Position numbers and translations under genes: made by a program | Source: Flavipsychrobacter sp. | GTDB lineage: Bacteria; Bacteroidota; Bacteroidia; Chitinophagales; Chitinophagaceae | Assembly (NCBI GenBank): GCA_024508935.1 | Contig: JANINW010000030.1 | Coordinates: forward strand, 25,455-89,454 | Direction of reading: 5' to 3' | DNA: 64,000 nt | Notes under the pieces: generated by a model | What the model saw: only the letters and a program-made list of their open reading frames with translations | What the model was told of the DNA's origin: nothing | The model's database searches: none | Shown: positions 41,540 through 48,718 of the stretch, piece after piece | How the letters are laid out: each line of letters starts with the position of its first letter | Numbering within the stretch: the first letter of the stretch is position 1

Positions 41540-42961
41540 CTAAACCAATACCGCCCTAACCTGCGCTATTGGTATTTTCATATGCTCACGGTATTTGGTA
41601 ACAGTGCGGCGGGCTATTTTATACCCCCGGTCCATCAATATATTTACCAGTTGCTGATCGGTATATGGTTTACATTTATCTTCCTGTACAATGGTTTCTT
41701 CAATAATATTTTGAATGACCTTACTGCTTATCACCTTACCTGTCTGGTCGGCAATACCCTCGCTGAAAAGGTTTTTTAAACACACAGGACCAAAATGGGT
41801 ATCGGCATGTTTATTGCCGGTTATGCGCGAAATAGTTGCGAGGTCAAGACCTGTAATATCAGATATATGGCGCAGTACCATTGGCTTTATCAGCATTATA
41901 TCTCCATCCATAAAATAATCATGCTGTATCTGCACGATGCACTTCATTATTTTCAGCATGGTCTCTTCACGTTGTTTTACGGCATCGATAAACCATTGCG
42001 CAGACTGCAGTTTGTTTTTGATGTACTGCTGCGAGGTCTTGTCCTTAGTGCCGCAGGCACTGGCAGATTGCTCATACAATGACTGGTTGATGAAAAAAGA
42101 ATCCTTTTTTGATTTATACAGGTTTACCTGTATCGTATCACCTACTCGATTGATAACAAAATCGGGTATAATGGTCTGCCTTGGTTCATATGTGGCGGTA
42201 GTTTCGCGTACAGGGTAAAATTTCAGCTTTCCTATAAAAGCCAATACTTTTCTTAGCTGATCTCCATTGATGCGGAGTGCGTGATATATCTTTTCAAACT
42301 GACGGTTTATTAACTCGTCATAATGCTGTTCTACCAGCAACTGCGCCAGGCGGGCAGTGCGGCTATCTTCCTTGTCCATTGCCTTCAATTGCATCAGCAG
42401 GCAGTCGCGTATAGTCGATACCCCAATGCCGATGGGCTCCAGCGTTTGTACAATTTCCAATGCAGCCTGTACATCTTCCAGTTCTACCAGGCACTGCTTT
42501 TTAAATGATATATCCTCTACCAGCTCATCCATGCTGCGGTCCAGCATCCCCCTGTCGTTAAGCATATCTATAATGTATGCTGCTATCTCCGACATATTTT
42601 CATCCACCTCCAGCAATCTCAGTTGCTGCTTGGCATCTTCTTTAAAATCAGTAAAGTATACCAGCGGCTTTGATGGCACTTCTTCGGTATTCAGGTAGGA
42701 CTGGAAAGCCAGTTTGTCATTCTCCATATCGTCGCTGTAGGCATACTCATCCCAATCCTGGTAATCTTGTGTATCGCTGGCCTTCTGCTCGGCAAGTTCA
42801 TCACTATCCTCCTCGCTGGCTTCGAGGAACGGATTTTCTTCCAGCTCATTTTTCAGCCTTTGCTCCAGTTCCAATGTGCTTAACGCATAAAGGTTCAGCA
42901 AATGAATTTGCTGCGGAGAAATCTTCATCTGTTGCTTCTGTATCTGGCTCTGATTTATCAT
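41540..42961 (-). CDS. rpoN: RNA polymerase sigma-54 factor
   Basis: Region I is Gln/Leu-rich (QSQIQKQQMKISPQQIHLLNLYALSTLELEQ), region II acidic (EASEEDSDELAEQ), followed by the core-binding region. The C-terminal part holds the HTH (LDLATISRITGNKHADTHFG) and the RpoN box ARRTVTKYRE near the end. The length of 473 residues is normal. It directs polymerase to -24/-12 promoters and needs an AAA+ activator, which the next gene supplies. It is first in a four-gene operon with the activator and two soluble kinases. Confidence 0.96.
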   Translation of the reverse strand: MINQSQIQKQQMKISPQQIHLLNLYALSTLELEQRLKNELEENPFLEASEEDSDELAEQKASDTQDYQDWDEYAYSDDMENDKLAFQSYLNTEEVPSKPLVYFTDFKEDAKQQLRLLEVDENMSEIAAYIIDMLNDRGMLDRSMDELVEDISFKKQCLVELEDVQAALEIVQTLEPIGIGVSTIRDCLLMQLKAMDKEDSRTARLAQLLVEQHYDELINRQFEKIYHALRINGDQLRKVLAFIGKLKFYPVRETTATYEPRQTIIPDFVINRVGDTIQVNLYKSKKDSFFINQSLYEQSASACGTKDKTSQQYIKNKLQSAQWFIDAVKQREETMLKIMKCIVQIQHDYFMDGDIMLIKPMVLRHISDITGLDLATISRITGNKHADTHFGPVCLKNLFSEGIADQTGKVISSKVIQNIIEETIVQEDKCKPYTDQQLVNILMDRGYKIARRTVTKYREHMKIPIAQVRAVLV

Positions 42962-43170
42962 GGTACTGATTTTATGCTACTGATATAATTGCAACCATTG
43001 AACCAGTTTTTACAAAAAACCCAGTATATTTTTATTAATTTGAAAATCATTAAAAAACATAGAGATACGCATACCAAATATTAAGAAACACGTTCTGCAC
43101 CTTCATAACAGGCAGAATGCCATTAACTTAGTGAGGATTTAATTCTACAAAAAGTCCTATTTTGATCTAA

Positions 43171-44562
43171 ATGAAGAAACGGTTCCGGATCATAGCGATT
43201 GCTTTTTGCATATCTTTTATCACCGTAATAAGCCTTTCTTTTTACTCGCTAAAGCAATTCAGCAGCCTGGTAGATTTTGCAGACAAAGTCGATCACACCA
43301 ATAAGGTTATCACAGAATTGTATAAGATACAGGATGCCATTAAAGAGTTTGACATTAAGGAACGGGGCTACCTGCTTACCAAAGACAAAGCATATATAGA
43401 TACACTGGAGCGCTGTTACCGGTCTATTTATTATTCCATAGTACACCTGGGGCGCTTATCTACGGATAATGAGACACAAAAACATACACTGGTAATGCTT
43501 AAATCTGCTTTGGTCTTCAGGATGGAGAACCTGAAAAACAGCATAGCCAATGCAGATACGGCTAAAGGCAATGTATTATCTACCTATTTCTACCAGGGGA
43601 TTGACAGGAAATCGGAGAGCCTGAATTATATAAATGCCATGCTCGCCCGGGAGAATGCGTTACTGAAAGAACGATCTAAAAGCAGGGTATACTTTCAATA
43701 CGTGGCCTCCAGCACTCTTAAGTACCTGATCCTGATTTTCTGTATAATAACTATTGTACTGTTTATCCTTATCATCAGCGAACTGCGCAAAAGAATGCAG
43801 TCGGAACAGGAGCTGCAGACGAGGCTGATAGACCTGGAGAACTCGCATGGAGAGCTGCAGCAAATAGCGTTTGCAGCCTCTCATGACCTGCAGGAGCCAC
43901 TTCGTAAAATAAAAATATTCGGAGACCGGCTGCTATGGATGCAAAAAGACCAGCCTGATAAAGAAATGCTGGACGGCATATTGCGTATAAATGCCGCCGC
44001 CAACCAGGTGCAGGAACTGGTAACGGAAGTGGTAAGCCTTACCAGCCTGGTAAATGACAATCAACCTAAACAGTTAGTAGACCTCAACCCTGTTGTGCAC
44101 CACCTGGTTGCTGAATTGGACGACCGGGTAAAAGCAAAGAATGCAATCGTAATCGTGGAAAGGCTCCCTGAAATAAAAGGTTATGAATCTCAATTATCCA
44201 TTCTCTTTAAGAACCTGCTGGATAATGCATTAAAATTCTCCAGAGATAAAATCCCACCACTTATATCGGTAAGGGCCGATGTAGTTACCGGTAGCCAGAT
44301 ACCGACAGCCGGCAAACAGTTTGCAGAAAAAAAATACCATTGCATTACCGTATCAGACAATGGTATAGGGTTTGAGAATAAATATATTGACAAGATATTC
44401 CTGGTTTTTCAACGCCTGCAGGACAAAAGTTCTGTATACCAAGGCAAAGGCGTGGGTTTGGCCATTTGCAAACGTGTAATGGTAAATCACACAGGATTCA
44501 TAACAGCAAACGGGCACCCGGGTATGGGTGCCACGTTTAAATTATATTTCCCGGCAGACTAA
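43171..44562 (+). CDS. CHASE3-domain sensor histidine kinase
   Basis: Two membrane segments (about 6-27 and 182-203) flank a CHASE3-type extracytoplasmic domain (about 35-175; EFDIKERGYLLTKDKAYIDTL). The cytoplasmic part goes by a short coiled coil to the kinase core, with His in FAASHDLQEPLRKIKIFGD, N box LFKNLLDNALKFSRD, and G boxes DNGIGFENKYIDKIF and GVGLAICKRVMV. The core is of the same SHDxQEPLRKI type as the PAS kinase in the rpoN operon. It is divergent from rpoN, and its last 4 bases overlap the convergent gene. Confidence 0.9.
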   Translation: MKKRFRIIAIAFCISFITVISLSFYSLKQFSSLVDFADKVDHTNKVITELYKIQDAIKEFDIKERGYLLTKDKAYIDTLERCYRSIYYSIVHLGRLSTDNETQKHTLVMLKSALVFRMENLKNSIANADTAKGNVLSTYFYQGIDRKSESLNYINAMLARENALLKERSKSRVYFQYVASSTLKYLILIFCIITIVLFILIISELRKRMQSEQELQTRLIDLENSHGELQQIAFAASHDLQEPLRKIKIFGDRLLWMQKDQPDKEMLDGILRINAAANQVQELVTEVVSLTSLVNDNQPKQLVDLNPVVHHLVAELDDRVKAKNAIVIVERLPEIKGYESQLSILFKNLLDNALKFSRDKIPPLISVRADVVTGSQIPTAGKQFAEKKYHCITVSDNGIGFENKYIDKIFLVFQRLQDKSSVYQGKGVGLAICKRVMVNHTGFITANGHPGMGATFKLYFPAD

Positions 44563-44571
44563 TGAGTCTGC
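44554..44571. terminator. Hairpin spanning two overlapping convergent stop codons
   Basis: Seven-base arms GCAGACT (44554-44560) and AGTCTGC (44565-44571) with loop AATG. The stop codons of both convergent genes lie within it. No T-tract follows on either strand. Confidence 0.45.
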
Positions 44572-44933
44572 GGCTCATTATTGCCGGTCACTTTTTTATT
44601 TATATTCTCAACATGCGTCATAAAATCGCTCACTTTTACATCAGAATAGGCACCATAGGCATCTATCAGCATGCCCTTCACCCCATCGGCTGTCTGGATA
44701 GTGTAAAGGATCGCATTTTCACTCGGGTCTGATTCTCCTTCAAACCTGTAAAAATTGACCACGCTTACTTCATCCGGTTTATAATATTTGTCTGTTGCCG
44801 GGGCATACATACCCTTGCTGCTTACCTTAAAGCTATCTACGAAACCTTCTTTCACTGCTTTATTCATACATGCGCTCATGGTGCTCATAGCCGTAGCTTT
44901 ATCGTTCGGATTATTATACTCTTGCTTATGCAT
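44559..44933 (-). CDS. Conserved Bacteroidota protein often mislabelled phosphoribosylpyrophosphate synthetase
   Basis: The C-terminal half (VVNFYRFEGESDPSENAILYTIQTADGVKGMLIDAYGAYSD) is the signature of a family of about 100-residue Bacteroidota proteins that databases carry under the name phosphoribosylpyrophosphate synthetase. The sequence is far too short for that enzyme and has no PRPP or ATP motif, so the name is wrong; the function is unknown. The N-terminal part looks helical (ATAMSTMSACMNKAVKEGFVDSF). Cytoplasmic. It overlaps the CHASE3 kinase gene by 4 bases at the 3' end. Confidence 0.7.
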   Translation of the reverse strand: MHKQEYNNPNDKATAMSTMSACMNKAVKEGFVDSFKVSSKGMYAPATDKYYKPDEVSVVNFYRFEGESDPSENAILYTIQTADGVKGMLIDAYGAYSDVKVSDFMTHVENINKKVTGNNEPQTH

Positions 44934-45009
44934 AAAATTTGGTTTTATATTATAGTGATAAAAACTTTGCCCTTATCTGAAAATAAAACGTTAAAGCGAA
45001 CTAATTAAA

Positions 45010-45031
45010 GGGCTGAAAAAAGATCCAGCCC
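45010..45031 (-). terminator. Probable terminator of the second DUF4142-type gene
   Basis: Six-base arms GGGCTG/CAGCCC (45010-45015 and 45026-45031). On the minus strand the hairpin is followed by TTTAATTAG, 44 bases after the stop at 45075. Confidence 0.45.
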
Positions 45032-45074
45032 CTCGTTTATCTGCCGCCCTTGTCAAACGGCAAATAATCTTTAA

Positions 45075-45728
45075 TTACCTGTTCAATTTATCTCTCAATG
45101 CCTTTGACATTTCCAAATGACTACGGAGTTTAGGCAAGGCATTGGTTACGATTGTCTTTAGGGCCGGATCGTTAAGATCTCGCTCTCCATCTTCAAAATT
45201 TCCCACTACCCTTTCATGCTCCATTACCATTTTATCTGCCCAGTTTTTATCCCATTCTTTACCCGGCTTGTCATTAGCCATGTCATTGTGATCGTTGTTT
45301 ACTGCATCGGGGGTAATGTTTTTACCTGCTGCGTATGCTTTCATTTCTTCTCCCATTTTCTCATGGTCAGGTTTCATTTTTTTAGCAGCATCTTTTACAT
45401 CACGTATAGTTCCGTTCTTTAAAGCAGCATCCAGCATTTGTAATTCCATCTCATTGCTTCTTATTGCTTCTTTTACAAAGTTTTCATCCTTATTATCCTT
45501 CATATCCTGTTTTACTTCTGCTACTTTATCTTCCAGTTTCGAACTCATCGTATCCAACTGTTCTTCAACCTTGTTCTGGCTTGCGTCGTTACATGCCGAA
45601 AAAGATATAAGCAAAGTGATAGACAAAAGCATATAAGTAAAACGGGCACTGAGGCGACCTGCAGTCACTACAATTTGAGGCACTGAAAGCAATACGCTGC
45701 TATAAATTTTATTCCCTATTGTTTTCAT
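45075..45728 (-). CDS. DUF4142-type lipoprotein, second copy
   Basis: The start is ATG 45728 (MKTIGNKIYSSVLLS), giving 217 residues; the frame continues upstream to 45779 over the end of the preceding gene. A hydrophobic segment ends in a lipobox-like SFSAC. The mature part has a charged coil and then the DUF4142-like helices FVKEAIRSNEMELQMLDAAL, KKMKPDHEKMGEEMKAYA, MVMEHERVVGNFEDG and LPKLRSHLEMSKALRDK. It resembles the lipoprotein at 2446-3006. It lies 22 bases after the PA2169-family gene in the same direction, which suggests an operon of two ferritin-like-fold stress proteins. Confidence 0.72.
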   Translation of the reverse strand: MKTIGNKIYSSVLLSVPQIVVTAGRLSARFTYMLLSITLLISFSACNDASQNKVEEQLDTMSSKLEDKVAEVKQDMKDNKDENFVKEAIRSNEMELQMLDAALKNGTIRDVKDAAKKMKPDHEKMGEEMKAYAAGKNITPDAVNNDHNDMANDKPGKEWDKNWADKMVMEHERVVGNFEDGERDLNDPALKTIVTNALPKLRSHLEMSKALRDKLNR

Positions 45729-45750
45729 AATGTCGAATATTAACTGGCAT

Positions 45751-46215
45751 TTATTTTTTGATAGCACTGTGTGCATCACGGTACTTCTTTATCAGGTCGT
45801 GCGCTTCTTTAAGTGATGCCTGTTGCTTTTTTATGAGCTGGTGTGCGCCGCCACCCAGGTTACGTGTTTCCTCCAGCGCGGCTTCATAGGCGCGCTGTGC
45901 TGCATCTTCTCCAAATTCACAAGATTCAAGAATAGATTTCCTGTCGCTGCCGGTAAACGTAGCTTTCACATCCATCCACGCTCTGTATATTTTTCCTGAT
46001 ACAGTTGTACCATCTGCTACATTGCCACCCAGTTCAGCTATTTTATCTGACAGCTCTTCCCTATAACGTTCGCTTTCAGCCATCATGTTGCGGAATGTAG
46101 ATTTGAGGTCTATGTCCAGATCTTTGGTTTCTTTCAAAGCCCTTTCGTAGCCTGCGATCCTGTCATTATTTATTTTTACGAGGTCGTTAAGTGTGCCTAC
46201 TGTTTCGTTTTGCAT
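45751..46215 (-). CDS. PA2169-family four-helix-bundle protein (DUF2383)
   Basis: Cytoplasmic all-helical protein of 154 residues: TVGTLNDLVKINNDRIAGYERALKET, FRNMMAESERYREELSDKIAELGG, RAWMDVKATFTGSDRKSILESCEFGEDAA and a Lys-rich end (LIKKYRDAHS). The arrangement and the SDRKSILESCE..ED motif match the DUF2383/PA2169 family of ferritin-like proteins, which are stress-linked and of unknown biochemistry. It is first in a unit with the DUF4142-type gene. Confidence 0.82.
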   Translation of the reverse strand: MQNETVGTLNDLVKINNDRIAGYERALKETKDLDIDLKSTFRNMMAESERYREELSDKIAELGGNVADGTTVSGKIYRAWMDVKATFTGSDRKSILESCEFGEDAAQRAYEAALEETRNLGGGAHQLIKKQQASLKEAHDLIKKYRDAHSAIKK

Positions 46216-46228
46216 AAGATTCTGTTTT

Positions 46229-46245
46229 ACGGTTCATCAAACCGT
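46229..46245. promoter_or_regulatory. 6-bp inverted repeat in the leader of the PA2169-family gene
   Basis: ACGGTT (46229-46234) and AACCGT (46240-46245) flank 5 bases, 14 bases upstream of the ATG at 46215 on the minus strand. It may be an operator or a leader hairpin. Confidence 0.3.
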
Positions 46246-46350
46246 TTCAAAAAACTATGCCAATGATTGTTAGCATATTAATAACCCGGCATATACATGT
46301 TATTATGCGGTTAATAGTATCAATTACTCATATTCATTAAAACATATAAT

Positions 46351-46358
46351 TACATTTG
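46351..46358 (+). promoter_or_regulatory. Promoter -7 element for the FkbM gene
   Basis: TACATTTG is an exact TAnnTTTG box 25 bases before ATG 46383. The box also argues against an upstream TTG start at 46356, which would overlap it. Confidence 0.45.
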
Positions 46359-46382
46359 TATGATGTCCAATTTTTTATACAA

Positions 46383-47165
46383 ATGATGTCTTTAATAAAG
46401 AATGCTATTCTGGGCAACCGCAGGCTGCAACCGATCTTCGAACTATTGTATAAAGTATCTGTAAAAGGGATGAACTACGACAGGGGTCATGTGCCTGAAA
46501 GCAGCGGCGAAGAATACGTAATGCAGCTTGTAAAAAAGGCCTGCATGGGAAAAGCCATCAATATATTTGATGTAGGTGCCAATACCGGGCAGTATGCACA
46601 ATCTGTATTGAAAATTTTTGGCAATGATTGTACGCTATACTCTTTCGAACCATCGGCAAATACTTTTTCCAGGCTTGCGCAAATAACAGCTCCTAATTTC
46701 AACCCGGTTAACGCGGGGCTAAGTGCCGAAGAAACAGATGAGATGTCGTTGTACTCAAATGAACCGGGCAGCGTATGGGCATCTTTATACAAAACAAGTC
46801 ATGACAGCTATGGCGTGGAACTAAATAATGCGGAACGTATTTCGCTTACCACGCTCGACAAGTTTGTAAAAACAAAAAACATAGAAGACATAGCCTTACT
46901 GAAAATAGATGTGGAGGGGCATGAAATTGAAGTATTGAAGGGTGCGGCCGACATGCTAAAAAAAGGCAGGATCGATTTTATACAATTTGAGTTTGGTCTG
47001 GCCAGCATTGGGGCAAGGGTATTCTTAAAGGATTTCTTCACCTTGCTGCCTGATTACCGCATATACCGCATCTTGCAAAATGGCCTCAGGGAAATTCATT
47101 ACAGTGAGCATAGCGAACTATTCCTTACCACCAATTACCTGGCTATCCGCCAGGCAGGCAATTAA
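46383..47165 (+). CDS. FkbM-family methyltransferase
   Basis: ATG 46383 is used (MMSLIKNAILGNRRL). The SAM-binding motif is NIFDVGANTGQYAQSVLK, followed by LYSFEPSANTFSRL. The FkbM hallmark is ALLKIDVEGHEIEVLKGA, and FIQFEFGLASIG follows. FkbM enzymes O-methylate sugars or small molecules in glycans and natural products; the acceptor here is unknown. Its stop overlaps the stop of the convergent ATP-pyrophosphatase gene by 4 bases. Confidence 0.88.
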   Translation: MMSLIKNAILGNRRLQPIFELLYKVSVKGMNYDRGHVPESSGEEYVMQLVKKACMGKAINIFDVGANTGQYAQSVLKIFGNDCTLYSFEPSANTFSRLAQITAPNFNPVNAGLSAEETDEMSLYSNEPGSVWASLYKTSHDSYGVELNNAERISLTTLDKFVKTKNIEDIALLKIDVEGHEIEVLKGAADMLKKGRIDFIQFEFGLASIGARVFLKDFFTLLPDYRIYRILQNGLREIHYSEHSELFLTTNYLAIRQAGN

Positions 47166-47875
47166 TATGGCTGATCTGCCGGAAGCAGATCAAGAAAATA
47201 AAAGCCGGTATCCCATTGCCCATCACCACTATCAGCAGACAGATATTGTTTATACACTACCTCTCCATCTCGAATAGGAACAGGTGCTGAGAAAAACGGT
47301 GCGTTATAAACAAACGTGTGAAATTCGCCATTTTCTCCACAGGCATCTACATTCGCGGGCAGGGCGGCCAGCAGCTCACGTCCTACCTTTCTGCCTAGAA
47401 ATTCTTTCCCCAGGATTTTTTCATTCACACATACTATCACGGCATCTATTCCTGCATCCTCCACTTCTTTTACTAACGATATTGTGTCTCTGCCCCACAG
47501 CGGGAAAACAGCATTCATCCCGGCAAGTGCCAGTTGCTGCTCGCGGTAGGCTTTTAAATCTTCAAGAAAAATATCTCCAAATGCGGCGGCCTGTATGCCC
47601 TTCTTTTTAAATCCCTCAAGTGCCTCCAGCATATTGGTTTTATACAAGGCATCGTCTGGCTGTGCTGGCAGGTAGATTTTTGACAAAGGCAGCCCCATGC
47701 GTACCGCCTGTGCATCCAACAGTTCTTCCCTCACGCCGTGCATTACTATCCGCTCATGTTCGGCACTGATCGTTGTCAGCAACTGTGTCACCTCGTACTG
47801 TTTATTTTGCTGCAAGAGCCAATAAGCCATAGCCGCATCTTTGCCCGAACTCCAGTTCAATACTACTTTATCCAT
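47162..47875 (-). CDS. Dph6-related N-type ATP pyrophosphatase
   Basis: The N-terminal PP-loop is VVLNWSSGKDAAMAYWLLQ. HGVREELLDAQAVRMGLPL, AFGDIFLEDLKAYREQQ and FPLWGRDT follow, and the ENGEFHTFVYNAPFF motif is diagnostic of the diphthine-ammonia-ligase-like group. Bacteria lack diphthamide, so the bacterial members act on another substrate, perhaps in cobalamin or modified-nucleotide chemistry; this is not settled. The length of 237 residues is complete. Cytoplasmic. Confidence 0.82.
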   Translation of the reverse strand: MDKVVLNWSSGKDAAMAYWLLQQNKQYEVTQLLTTISAEHERIVMHGVREELLDAQAVRMGLPLSKIYLPAQPDDALYKTNMLEALEGFKKKGIQAAAFGDIFLEDLKAYREQQLALAGMNAVFPLWGRDTISLVKEVEDAGIDAVIVCVNEKILGKEFLGRKVGRELLAALPANVDACGENGEFHTFVYNAPFFSAPVPIRDGEVVYKQYLSADSGDGQWDTGFYFLDLLPADQPY

Positions 47876-47937
47876 TATCCTTCTCCTGTTTATTAGTGCA
47901 AATCAACGTAATTTGTCCGCAATTCAGATAAAGACGT

Positions 47938-48642
47938 ATGCCATTTGCAATAATAACTGGGGCCACCCAGGGAATAGGAAAAGCGATTGCTGAAACATTA
48001 CTATCAAACGGGTTCTCTATAGCCATATGCGCGCGAAGTGCACAAGACCTCGAAAAAGTAAAGGCGACCTGGGCGAGTAGATATCCGCAGGCTGAGATCA
48101 TTGCATTAAAAGCGGACTTATCTAATAAAGAAGAGGTTTTCTCTTTTGCCCGTTCGGTACTGGATCAGTTCCCGGCTATAGATGTACTCGTCAACAATGC
48201 GGGTTTATATTTCCCGGGCGCACTGGCTAACGAGCCCGAAGGACAACTGGAAGAACTGATGAAAGTAAACCTGTATAGTGCTTACCATCTTACCCGCGCT
48301 ATACTGCCAGCGATGAAAGAGCAACAGAAAGGCCATATTTTTAATATATGCTCCGTTGCCAGCCTTAAGGCGTACCCAAACGGGGGAGCTTATAGTATTA
48401 CCAAATACGCCCTCCTGGGGTTTTCAGATAATTTACGTGAGGAATTAAAGCCGGAAAACATTAAAGTTACCGCCATTTGTCCGGGCGCTACAAATAGCCG
48501 TTCCTGGGAAGGTAGTAACCTGCCTGCTGGGCGTATTATGGAAGCGAATGATGTGGCTACAATGGTTTGGGCCAGTTGCCAGCTTTCTCCTCAGGCAAAT
48601 GTTGAAACTATTGTTATACGTCCGCAAAAGGGTGATATATAA
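47938..48642 (+). CDS. Short-chain dehydrogenase/reductase (SDR)
   Basis: Rossmann motif AIITGATQGIGKAIAETLL, then ICARSAQDL (an Arg after strand 2 suggests NADP preference), VLVNNAGLYFPGAL, catalytic Ser in NICSVASLKAYPN, YxxxK in AYSITKYALLGFSD, and VTAICPGATNS. The length of 234 residues is standard for classical SDRs. The substrate is unknown. It stands alone, divergent from the pyrophosphatase gene. Confidence 0.88.
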   Translation: MPFAIITGATQGIGKAIAETLLSNGFSIAICARSAQDLEKVKATWASRYPQAEIIALKADLSNKEEVFSFARSVLDQFPAIDVLVNNAGLYFPGALANEPEGQLEELMKVNLYSAYHLTRAILPAMKEQQKGHIFNICSVASLKAYPNGGAYSITKYALLGFSDNLREELKPENIKVTAICPGATNSRSWEGSNLPAGRIMEANDVATMVWASCQLSPQANVETIVIRPQKGDI

Positions 48643-48698
48643 GGCTTTTTTAACTTAGCTTTAACCGTACAGGGCTACTTAAGAGGTAGGCAGTATGT

Positions 48699-48706
48699 TA
48701 TTTTTG
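48699..48706 (+). promoter_or_regulatory. Promoter -7 element for batD
   Basis: TATTTTTG is an exact TAnnTTTG box 13 bases before ATG 48719. Confidence 0.4.
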
Positions 48707-48718
48707 TGCTGACCCCAA

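Noticed and set aside
46240-46280. Sigma-54 promoter upstream of the PA2169-family gene (minus strand TTGGCATAG-T6-GA)
   Set aside because: Spacing to a TTGC-like element is one base too long and the GC dinucleotide at -12 is missing.
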